A stretch of 10,524 nucleotides of DNA from Candidatus Aenigmatarchaeota archaeon. Its GTDB lineage: Archaea; Aenigmatarchaeota; Aenigmatarchaeia; CG10238-14; SCSR01. Below the pieces are notes generated by a model that worked only from the letters and a program-made list of their open reading frames with translations, did not search any database and had not been told where the DNA came from. Below are positions 5,521-10,524 of this stretch, in pieces. The DNA lies in NCBI GenBank assembly GCA_030018055.1, contig JASEGN010000033.1, positions 1 to 10,524 on the forward strand. The letters are read 5' to 3'. Numbering within the stretch: position 1 is the stretch's first letter; each line of letters starts with the position of its first letter. A program made the position numbers and the translations under genes.

Positions 5521-6033
5521 ATGGAGTTTGAAAGAGTTGTAAAGAATAGACATTCCATAAGAGCATTTCAACCTAAAGAAGTAGAGGAAGAGAAAATTAA
5601 AAAGATATTGGAATTAACTAATCTTGCACCTTCGGCTGGAAATTTGCAGGGCTACGAGATATTTTTGGTTAAGGATGAGAAGAAAAAAATTGCTTTAGCC
5701 GACGCTGCCCTAGGACAAGACTTTATTGCCGAAGCACCTATAGTTCCTGTATTCTGTGCAAATCCAGCTAGGTCAGCTTCAAGATATGCAAGTAGAGGTA
5801 GAGATTTATACTCTATTCAAGATGCAACAATTGCTTGTAGTTTTGCTATGCTTGCAGCTACTTCCTTGGGATTAAGCTCTTGCTGGGTAGGTGCTTTCGA
5901 TGAGGAAGAAGTTAAAAGGGTTTTGGACATAAAACATCTTAAACCAGTAGCTATATTACCAATAGGTTATCCAGCTGAAAAGCCATATGCAACTGGAAGG
6001 AGAAGTTTAAAAGATTTAGTTCATGAAATATAA
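5521..6033 (+). CDS. Nitroreductase-family flavoprotein (FMN-dependent oxidoreductase)
   Basis: The 170-residue protein is a compact nitroreductase. RHSIRAF (10-16) supplies the Arg residues that hold the FMN phosphate, LAPSAGNLQ (35-43) is the FMN-binding turn, DATIACSFAMLAA (101-113) is the central dimer helix, and GLSSCWVGAF (117-126) followed by ILPIGYPAEKP (145-155) completes the flavin site. Members use NAD(P)H to reduce varied substrates and usually act as homodimers, so the substrate cannot be named. Its position between nadK and rpoL, with gaps of 18 and 17 nt, indicates one transcript, and the neighbouring NAD kinase could supply NADPH. The ATG at 5521 is chosen because it gives the conserved N-terminal helix. 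A nearby ATG at 5513 is out of frame. Confidence 0.88.
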   Translation: MEFERVVKNRHSIRAFQPKEVEEEKIKKILELTNLAPSAGNLQGYEIFLVKDEKKKIALADAALGQDFIAEAPIVPVFCANPARSASRYASRGRDLYSIQDATIACSFAMLAATSLGLSSCWVGAFDEEEVKRVLDIKHLKPVAILPIGYPAEKPYATGRRSLKDLVHEI

Positions 6034-6050
6034 ATTCAAAAAGTGAAATC

Positions 6051-6326
6051 ATGGAACTAAGAGTTATCAAAAAGGATGAAAAAGAGCTATTACTTGAAAC
6101 AAGAGGAGAAACTGTAACTTTGACAAATTTACTTAGAGATGAGCTTTGGAATAGAAGTAATGTTATTGAAGCTGCCCAGATAAAGGAACATCCTTATTTA
6201 GCTGAACCAAAAATATTTTTAAAGGTTAGCTCAGGTTCACCACAGAAAACTTTAGAGTTGGTTGCAAAAAAATTAGGGAAAAGGGCTAGACAATTTAAGG
6301 AATTGTTCAAGGCTGCAGTCAAATAA
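6051..6326 (+). CDS. rpoL: DNA-directed RNA polymerase subunit L (Rpo11)
   Basis: This 91-residue protein matches archaeal RpoL, the homologue of eukaryotic Rpb11 and of the N-terminal dimerisation part of bacterial alpha. It dimerises with subunit D to start polymerase assembly. The sequence shows the TLTNLLRDELW helix (24-34), the segment IKEHPYLAEPKIFLKV (44-59; HPxxxEP is the family landmark), and a long basic C-terminal helix (64-90) for dimer packing. Length is typical. A GTGA lies 4 nt before the ATG, as for rps17e and L10e. It ends an apparent tRNA-Thr-nadK-nitroreductase-rpoL unit, and its stop is 3 nt from the 3' end of the opposing tRNA-Gly. Confidence 0.93.
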   Translation: MELRVIKKDEKELLLETRGETVTLTNLLRDELWNRSNVIEAAQIKEHPYLAEPKIFLKVSSGSPQKTLELVAKKLGKRARQFKELFKAAVK

Positions 6327-6364
6327 CAATGCGCCAGACGGGATTCGAACCCGTGTACCGAGCG

Positions 6365-6378
6365 TCTTTGACTATCTT
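6365..6378 (-). other. 14-nt second intron of tRNA-Gly near 37/38
   Basis: A second removal of 14 nt is needed to reach a 7-nt anticodon loop. At the canonical 37/38 site it reads AAGATAGTCAAAGA, leaving C38. A one-base shift (6364-6377) leaves the more usual A38. The central helix is weak (two Watson-Crick pairs), so the exact boundaries are uncertain. The anticodon stem CGAGC/GCTCG supplies the exon helix once intron 1 is gone. Confidence 0.6.
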
Positions 6379-6385
6379 TGGGAAG

Positions 6386-6398
6386 TTCACGATAGCTT
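6386..6398 (-). other. 13-nt non-canonical intron of tRNA-Gly at 30/31
   Basis: The intron reads AAGCTATCGTGAA. Its CGTG pairs perfectly with exon bases CACG (tRNA positions 25-28) as the 4-bp central helix, with 5' bulge AG|A, 3' bulge AA|C, and an exon helix from the D-stem GGA with the following TTC (one G-U). Geometry matches the archaeal bulge-helix-bulge splice motif with a six-base loop instead of an intron helix. Confidence 0.75.
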
Positions 6399-6429
6399 CT
6401 CGTGTCCTACCAGGCTAGACTACTGGCGC

Positions 6430-6484
6430 TCAATAATCCTTATTCAAATATCAATTAAAAAATATAATAAACTATTGTGAGTTT
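6430..6484. promoter_or_regulatory. Divergent promoter, tRNA-Gly and L10e
   Basis: The 55-bp A/T-rich gap contains TTAAAAAATATAATAA (about 6455-6470) at TATA distance from the L10e ATG at 6485. The reverse strand provides A/T-rich sequence for tRNA-Gly. A GTGA at 6477-6480 lies 4 nt before the L10e ATG. Confidence 0.45.
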
Positions 6485-7000
6485 ATGGCTATAAGACCTG
6501 GAAGAACTACAAGAAGAATAGAAAGACCTTATACTAGAGTTTCAAAGAAGGTTCCTAGAAAAAGCTATGTTGTTGGAGTGCCATTTCCAAAAATACATCA
6601 ATTTGAGATGGGAACAAAGGGTGAATATAATTTATCTTTATATGTCATAGCTAAACAGGATGTGCAAATAAGGGATAATGCGCTAGAGGCTGCAAGAGTG
6701 GTTGCACATAAGTTTTTAACTAAAACACTTGGAAAAAACTACTTTTTCAAAATTTTAGCCTTTCCACACCACGTAATTAGAGCAAAACCAATCGCAACTG
6801 GAGCTGGAGCTGATAGATACTCTCAGGGTATGAGATTAGCATTTGGAAAGCCCACAGGAGTTGCGGTACAAGTATGGAGAGGTCAAAGGCTAATGCTCCT
6901 GCAGATAAGCGGAGAAAACTTGAGAGTTGGTAAAGAAGCCCTAAAAAAGGCTGGATTAAAACTCCCAACACCTATCGAAATTCGTGCAGAGAAAATTTAG
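6485..7000 (+). CDS. rpl10e: 50S ribosomal protein L10e (uL16 family)
   Basis: The 171-residue protein is the archaeal L10e/uL16 protein that binds near the tRNA elbow and helps form the peptidyl transferase region. Recognisable parts are MAIRPGRTTRRIERPYTRVS (1-20), VPFPKIHQFEMGT (52-64), LAFPHHVIRAKPIATGAGADR (97-117) and MRLAFGKPTGVAVQVWRGQ (122-140). The HVIRAKPIATGAGADR segment is the conserved loop facing the catalytic centre. Length matches other archaea (about 170-180). A GTGA 4 nt before the ATG supports the start. It is alone on its strand: tRNA-Gly is divergent on the left, and the ParA-like gene converges on the right with only 6 nt between the stops. Confidence 0.96.
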   Translation: MAIRPGRTTRRIERPYTRVSKKVPRKSYVVGVPFPKIHQFEMGTKGEYNLSLYVIAKQDVQIRDNALEAARVVAHKFLTKTLGKNYFFKILAFPHHVIRAKPIATGAGADRYSQGMRLAFGKPTGVAVQVWRGQRLMLLQISGENLRVGKEALKKAGLKLPTPIEIRAEKI

Positions 7001-7006
7001 AAAAAT

Positions 7007-7864
7007 TTATTCTATAACTACTAATTCATTTTCTTCTTTAAGCAACTTTTCAATAGTAGTAATTTTATTTTCTAATGAACTTATTTTTTCTGAGAGATTT
7101 TTCAATTTAGAATTTGGGATCGATAATCGCACTGAGGGTTCACCTCTTTCAATACCTCTTCTAGAAAGTCTAAGTTTACCTTTTACGTAGTTGGATGTAA
7201 ACTCAATAATTCTTCTGCTTGCTAGACAGTTTGGGTTGAATTCCACTACTGGTTTTCTGACTGAAAGCGCTAACAGAACATGATTATCATAAGGAACCTG
7301 CCCAACTACAGGTGTTTGAGTTAAAAATTCTATTGCTTTGGGAGACAATTCATGTCTAACTCTCCCAGCCATATTTATTAAAAATCCTGTTCTTTTTCCA
7401 TCCATGATATTATCAAGCTTTTGTAGTTCATCGATTTCCTCTATGAATGGTTTAGTAACAAACACAACTTCTCTTGTGGTATCGAGTAAATTTATAGTTT
7501 CCTTAGTAAGTGGAGAGTCAAAAATTATATAATCAGAATTAGATGACAAATCATCAACAATTTCCAAAATTTTTTCAGATGGGGTTTTTTTGAAATCCAT
7601 AGGGTTCCATGATCCTATTAGATATTTTATTCCACTAAACTCTCTTAAGGCTAGATCAAACTCAATTTTTCTATTGACAATATCCACAAGTGTATAAGGA
7701 TTGGCAAAAAAATTGGTATCATAGCCCAAGGCTGGAATATGTGCTTCAGTATCTACAAGCACAACTCTATTCCCAAGTTTTTTTAAACCAGAGGCTATAT
7801 TTAAAGCTAGAGTTGTTTTTCCTGTCCCACCTCTTCCTGCCGTTACCAATAATATTTTTGCCAT
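7007..7864 (-). CDS. ParA/MinD-family ATPase with C-terminal coiled coil
   Basis: The 285-residue protein begins MAKILLVTAGRGGTGKTTLA, a deviant Walker A (P-loop) of the ParA/MinD/SIMIBI class with K16 as P-loop lysine. The signature lysine expected at position 11 (KGGxGK) is Arg. VVLVDTEAH (33-41) is the switch I-like strand, IIFDSPL (113-119) the Walker B strand, and FLINMAGRV (about 161-169) the base-recognition strand. Such ATPases dimerise on ATP and position DNA, chemoreceptors or septum proteins. The C-terminus (about 250-283) is a leucine/isoleucine heptad helix (LSEKISSLENKITTIEKLL) rather than the amphipathic membrane-targeting helix of MinD. The cargo is unknown, and no ParB-like partner lies next to it. 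polB2 is 62 nt upstream on the same strand. Confidence 0.85.
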   Translation of the reverse strand: MAKILLVTAGRGGTGKTTLALNIASGLKKLGNRVVLVDTEAHIPALGYDTNFFANPYTLVDIVNRKIEFDLALREFSGIKYLIGSWNPMDFKKTPSEKILEIVDDLSSNSDYIIFDSPLTKETINLLDTTREVVFVTKPFIEEIDELQKLDNIMDGKRTGFLINMAGRVRHELSPKAIEFLTQTPVVGQVPYDNHVLLALSVRKPVVEFNPNCLASRRIIEFTSNYVKGKLRLSRRGIERGEPSVRLSIPNSKLKNLSEKISSLENKITTIEKLLKEENELVVIE

Positions 7865-7867
7865 ATT

Positions 7868-7894
7868 ATTACTTATTAGTAATACTTTAAAAAG
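7868..7894 (-). promoter_or_regulatory. Promoter and possible operator of the ParA-like gene
   Basis: On the - strand a TATA box (CTTTTTAAA, about 7886-7894) is centred some 26 nt from the ATG, predicting a leaderless mRNA. Between the box and the start lies an inverted repeat ATTACT-TATT-AGTAAT (7868-7883), 3 nt from the start codon. A repressor bound there would block initiation. Autoregulation by the ParA-like protein is possible but only a guess, and the A/T-rich arms could arise by chance. Confidence 0.4.
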
Positions 7895-7926
7895 CTATCA
7901 TCTATCACTTATTATATTTTTATAGG

Positions 7927-8601
7927 TTAATTTACAAATGCTTTCAGGCCCTTTACTCTTTTACCTAGAAGCTCTTCCTGTGTTACTCCCAAGACCGTCA
8001 AAACTCTCAAAGCAGCTGGAATAATTTGATGAGTTATGTAGTAATCTTCGTCTATAGACTTTAATTCAACATCCTCAACTGGCTCTGCTCTCTCACTAAT
8101 GCTCCCTTTCCCTTTTGTTATCACAAACATTATAACCATTCCAGCACCAATAGGTCTACCTCTTTCCCTCATTTTTTTAGCAGCTATAACATGAGGTCCA
8201 ACCGCTTTATACTCTTCCAAGGGTCTTGTCAGCTGCTCATAAATTGTTAGGCTTTTTAAGTCAACCTTATGTTTGCGTAAATCATCGATAATTTTCTTCA
8301 CATAATCAACGGCACTTTTTACATCTTTTTTTTCTAGAACAAACCTTAAAACTTTTTCTTGAGTGTCTCTAGCTAGCTTACTCCAGTCTCTTCTAACCTT
8401 TTCAAGGCCGCGAATCATCAAGTTTCCTTTTAGATCTATCAGAGCATATTTTTTCTTTGCTATTCCAGGACCAACTCCACGAGGAATAAAAATTCCGCGT
8501 TTGTAAATATCTTGAAGCTCTAACTCCATAGCTCCTGGTAAATCTTTATTAACACTTTCGAGGAATTTTTCAATATCGGATAATCCCTCTTTTTTTACCA
8601 T
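7927..8601 (-). CDS. polB2: DNA polymerase B, C-terminal subunit (palm end and thumb)
   Basis: This 224-residue protein is the C-terminal part of a family-B replicative DNA polymerase encoded as its own gene. It starts where an intact enzyme continues just after the catalytic YxDTDS motif. LPGAMELELQDIYKRGIFI (21-39) is the end of the palm, KKKYALID (49-56) the KKRY motif, and VRRDWSKLARDTQEKVL (69-85) the start of the thumb. YEQLTRPLEEYKAVGPHVIAA (121-141) and GAGMVIMFVITKG (152-164) complete the thumb. The C-terminal KRVKGLKAFVN resembles a degenerate PCNA-binding motif. The ATG has a GGTGA site 4 nt upstream and a promoter, so this is a working separate gene rather than decay. The remaining domains are in the gene at 8966-10524. 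Confidence 0.93.
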   Translation of the reverse strand: MVKKEGLSDIEKFLESVNKDLPGAMELELQDIYKRGIFIPRGVGPGIAKKKYALIDLKGNLMIRGLEKVRRDWSKLARDTQEKVLRFVLEKKDVKSAVDYVKKIIDDLRKHKVDLKSLTIYEQLTRPLEEYKAVGPHVIAAKKMRERGRPIGAGMVIMFVITKGKGSISERAEPVEDVELKSIDEDYYITHQIIPAALRVLTVLGVTQEELLGKRVKGLKAFVN

Positions 8602-8605
8602 TATT

Positions 8606-8652
8606 TCACCATGATACTTCTATTTAAAACATAGATAAAAAAATTTAATATT
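8606..8652 (-). promoter_or_regulatory. Promoter and ribosome binding site of polB2
   Basis: On the - strand, GGTGA (8606-8610) sits 4 nt before the ATG. Upstream are two TATA candidates, GTTTTAAATA (8621-8630) and AATATTAAATTTTTT (about 8640-8652). The farther one would give a leader of about 20 nt that includes the ribosome binding site. The nearer one would start transcription at the ATG itself. Confidence 0.5.
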
Positions 8653-8742
8653 GTTATTTTTTTCTTATCAAATTTAAAAATTAAAAAAGATTGTATTGTA
8701 TTAGCGATCGATAGCTCAGTATACGTGGTTACATTAATATAA

Positions 8743-8976
8743 TTCATACAAAGGCAAACCCATAAGACCGTAAGGTATGAAACAAGAAACAAAATCCTAC
8801 AATCACTGGAAAAAAATTCAAAAATAAAATACGAATTGGCAGCTGAATTAAAATTGCCAGTTAATACAATTGCCTCCCAAATTTTCAAATTAAGAAGGAT
8901 GGAAAGGGAGGGTTTGATTAAAAGGATTAAGTATGGTCCTAGAGATCCACATCTATGGTTAGCTCTTACAATTTAA
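8743..8976 (+). pseudogene. Winged-helix DNA-binding protein remnant, no start codon
   Basis: One + frame stays open for 77 codons and reads as a winged helix: helix 1 ETRNKILQSLEKN, the helix-turn-helix YELAAELKLPVNTIASQIFK (starting at the TAC at 8830-8832), then LRRMEREGLIKRI and a wing ending GPRDPHLWLALTI. No ATG, GTG or TTG occurs in frame before the helix-turn-helix, and a TAA at 8740-8742 closes the frame upstream. An ATG at 8777 is in another frame and would join it only by a -1 slip on the A7 run at 8810-8816. So the gene seems to have lost its 5' end, or uses a rare start. It lies between the two halves of polB on the opposite strand, and its last 11 bp overlap the 3' end of polB1. 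Confidence 0.5.
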
Positions 8977-10524
8977 TGAAACAGCTATCCGTATCCGCGT
9001 ATACTACAGTAAATCCACTTTTCTCCGCAAGTTCAATAATTTTTTTAACGAAATACCTTCCATAGGCAGTTATGCTTTCTGCACACTTTTTTGAATACCA
9101 TTTACTTCCAGGATAGCCTGTGTAGCCGTAGGTTGCATTTGCAAGAATTTTAAGGGCATATTGTTGATTAAAAAATTTCCTGTACCCTTCCGTTCCCTCC
9201 CTCAATTTTTTCATTTTTTCCTTTACTTCTATTCTTTTCTCTATTAGTTCTTTCACTACGACAGAAAAAAATCCTTTCTTTTTCTTACAAAACCAATGAT
9301 TAGATTCTGGTATTTTTTCTTTCTTACATTCTACATGTTCACAATCTATAGTTTCAGGTGATATATTAAATGTTGCTATAATTGAAGGATATAGAGACCT
9401 AAAGTCTACTACAGCAATATTCTCATGTATACCTCCAATGGGTTCCTTTACAAAACCACCAACGTAGGTCGTAAGCCTTCTTTTTTGAATTTCCTCAAAT
9501 TTTGGTTGATTTAAAATTATTTCATTTAAGGTAAATGCTTTCTTCGTTAAGTACCACTCAACCAATTGACCATAGGTCATCCTAGAAACATCAAAAGGCA
9601 ATTGTCCAACAATCTTACATATCTCGAAAATTTGTGGCAATAACAACTTACTTAATCTCAAGGTAAGTTCCGAATCCTTTAAACAATACTCAGCTAATTT
9701 CGCCAAATCCCTTTTCTTCCTCCAAGCTTTAAGAATTTCCTCAAACTCCATTTCAATTTTTTCATCTCCAAGTAGCTCAGCTGAAACTGCATCCAGAGTT
9801 AAAGTTTCTGTTTGAAGTGTTGGAGATAGTACATTATTGATGAAATTGAAAATATCGATATGAACCCTTCCACTTAACCTAGCTGCTGATATTCTTGCTC
9901 TTCTTGCAAATTTGAGGTAACTTCCATCCCTAGATAAAAATAGTTTAACTTTTAGTTCATCTGCTCTTTGTTGAAGAATTTGAAAATCAAACATGTCGGA
10001 ATTGTGGACGATGACATCGTTAGCAACAAAATTACCACTACTTGTGGTTAGATCATAAACTGAGGAAGTTTCACTTTCTTCAACCTTGACAACTTTATCC
10101 CAGAAAATTTCAGAATTACTTATTTCTTCAAGTTCTTTCACATTAATACAAAATCTATTTTTAAGTTCTTCAACTATTTCTAAAAATTTATCCCTTTGAA
10201 TTTTATACATGCCAGATTCATAATAATAAATTGTTGAGTGGGGAGTGTTCTTAAAAGAATATGTACTTATATTTTTTTCCTTTCTAATTTTTTTCAGTAA
10301 TTTTCCAGCGAGTGGAGGTAAAATATCTAAATTTCCTCTCTTATCTGTTTTTATAGAACTCAAAAAACATTCTACTTTTTCATTTTTCTTCATCATTGGG
10401 AGTATAAATTGCTTTATCCTTTGTATGTTATCTGAACATCTAATAAGATAAATGCCCTGTGAATGTAGAGATCCAACAATCCCGAGCCTTAATAATAATT
10501 TTTTAACCCAGTTTTTAGTCTTTC
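8966..10524 (-). CDS. polB1: DNA polymerase B, N-terminal subunit with intein (5' end outside window)
   Basis: The frame is open without a stop from the right edge to TAA at 8966-8968, so the 5' end lies beyond the window. The first part in view is an intein tail (separate entry). The polymerase resumes at Ser (9998-10000) with exonuclease II SDMFDFQILQQRADEL, then exonuclease III EYCLKDSELTLRL. The polymerase motifs follow: A, VVDFRSLYPSI (the catalytic Asp); B, KILANATYGYTG; and C, VVYADTDS. The protein ends six residues after motif C, at CFIKL plus stop. Thumb and palm end are therefore absent and are supplied by polB2, 364 nt downstream on the same strand. Exonuclease I must be upstream of the window. 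Known archaeal split PolB (Methanothermobacter) also has a short C-terminal subunit of similar size. Neither the end of this protein nor the start of polB2 has intein sequence, so the halves must assemble non-covalently. Confidence 0.93.
   Translation of the reverse strand, partial: KTKNWVKKLLLRLGIVGSLHSQGIYLIRCSDNIQRIKQFILPMMKKNEKVECFLSSIKTDKRGNLDILPPLAGKLLKKIRKEKNISTYSFKNTPHSTIYYYESGMYKIQRDKFLEIVEELKNRFCINVKELEEISNSEIFWDKVVKVEESETSSVYDLTTSSGNFVANDVIVHNSDMFDFQILQQRADELKVKLFLSRDGSYLKFARRARISAARLSGRVHIDIFNFINNVLSPTLQTETLTLDAVSAELLGDEKIEMEFEEILKAWRKKRDLAKLAEYCLKDSELTLRLSKLLLPQIFEICKIVGQLPFDVSRMTYGQLVEWYLTKKAFTLNEIILNQPKFEEIQKRRLTTYVGGFVKEPIGGIHENIAVVDFRSLYPSIIATFNISPETIDCEHVECKKEKIPESNHWFCKKKKGFFSVVVKELIEKRIEVKEKMKKLREGTEGYRKFFNQQYALKILANATYGYTGYPGSKWYSKKCAESITAYGRYFVKKIIELAEKSGFTVVYADTDSCFIKL
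10001..10524 (-). mobile_element. Intein (C-terminal part) in the PolB exonuclease II motif
   Basis: The reading frame upstream of the polymerase segment ends SSVYDLTTSSGNFVANDVIVHN followed by Ser. This is the intein C-terminal splicing block: VYDLT, NFVAN, and the terminal His-Asn with a Ser nucleophile at +1. Farther upstream KNWVKKLLLRLGIVGS and IYLIRCSDNIQRIKQFI look like the endonuclease region of LAGLIDADG-type inteins, and LLKKIRKEKNIS...TIYYYESG resembles the small helical module seen after it. The intein N-terminus and the LAGLIDADG motifs are outside the window, so endonuclease activity cannot be judged. The host sequence resumes as SDMFDF, so the insertion is inside the YN-xDxFD exonuclease II motif. 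An ATG at 10394-10396 is internal and is not the gene start. Confidence 0.88.

Larger units (their letters stand above)
6330..6429 (-). tRNA. tRNA-Gly(CCC) with two introns
   Basis: Acceptor GCGCCAG/CTGGCGC, D arm GTCT-AGCCTGGTA-GGAC, and T arm ACGGG-TTCGAAT-CCCGT are complete; the discriminator is A73 and no CCA is encoded. The anticodon arm does not close with a single intron: none of the single-intron cuts I tried gives U33. Removing 13 nt (6386-6398) and 14 nt (about 6365-6378) yields CGAGC-TTCCCAa/c-GCTCG: a perfect 5-bp stem, U33, and anticodon CCC. The mature length is 73 nt. G1-C72, C2-G71, C35 and C36 agree with glycine identity. The first intron sits at 30/31 inside the anticodon stem, a non-canonical site. 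It must be excised before the stem can form. Confidence 0.85.

Noticed and set aside
6777..7190. Frames on - over L10e and on + over the ParA-like gene
   Set aside because: They mirror strongly conserved genes on the other strand and have no own signals.
8601..8888. 95-codon frame on - between the polymerase genes
   Set aside because: It is antisense to the winged-helix frame, low in protein-like character, and lies over the polB2 promoter.
8960..9010. Split intein at the motif C site (as in Nanoarchaeum PolB)
   Set aside because: The polB1 end (CFIKL) and polB2 start (MVKKEGLSD) show neither an intein N-terminal block nor a C-terminal HN.
10394..10396. ATG at 10394-10396 as start of polB1
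   Set aside because: The frame is open to the window edge, and the upstream translation continues the intein, so this Met is internal.
1..10524. CRISPR array, insertion sequence or defence island
   Set aside because: I found no direct-repeat array, no transposase and no terminal inverted repeats; the content is mainly housekeeping genes.

Overview
The window comes from an AT-rich archaeal chromosome. This follows from an archaeal-type ribosomal protein set (eS17, and L10e of the uL16 family), RNA polymerase subunit L (Rpo11), archaemetzincin, an archaeal tRNA-splicing endonuclease, a DUF63 membrane protein, a family-B DNA polymerase with an intein, tRNA genes with bulge-helix-bulge introns and no encoded CCA, and TATA boxes about 25 nt upstream of many start codons. 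A DPANN-type or other small-genome euryarchaeal lineage would fit, but I cannot place the organism from this sequence alone.

Layout. Positions 1-364 hold only weak coding hints. On the + strand follow archaemetzincin (365-877), tRNA endonuclease endA (893-1459), a possible 40-codon leaderless ORF (1564-1686) whose stop overlaps the ribosome binding site of rps17e (1691-1882, TTG start), and a membrane-anchored beta-rich protein (2001-2843). A convergent DUF63 membrane protein (2840-3619, -) is followed by a divergent two-domain lipoprotein (3650-4519, +); these three form an envelope-protein cluster. Next come tRNA-Val(CAC) on - and tRNA-Thr(TGT) on +, divergent around a 40-bp promoter. tRNA-Thr runs directly into an apparent operon of NAD kinase, nitroreductase and rpoL (4807-6326). 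tRNA-Gly(CCC) lies on - (6330-6429), then L10e on + (6485-7000). The right third is all - strand: a ParA/MinD-like ATPase (7007-7864), the C-terminal part of DNA polymerase B as a separate gene (7927-8601), and the large N-terminal part of the same polymerase (8966 to beyond 10524), which carries an intein. A winged-helix gene remnant on + sits between the two polymerase genes.

Themes. All three tRNA genes are interrupted by very short introns (12-14 nt). tRNA-Gly is best explained by two introns, one inside the anticodon stem at 30/31. The splicing endonuclease in the same window keeps the catalytic Tyr and His but has Ala where the catalytic Lys is expected, so this protein may be a non-catalytic or altered subunit. 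The polymerase is both split into two genes just after its catalytic YxDTDS motif and interrupted by an intein in the exonuclease II motif. Active polymerase therefore requires protein splicing plus assembly of two subunits. The tRNA-Thr/nadK junction leaves only 7 nt, so tRNA 3' processing would itself create a near-leaderless nadK mRNA.
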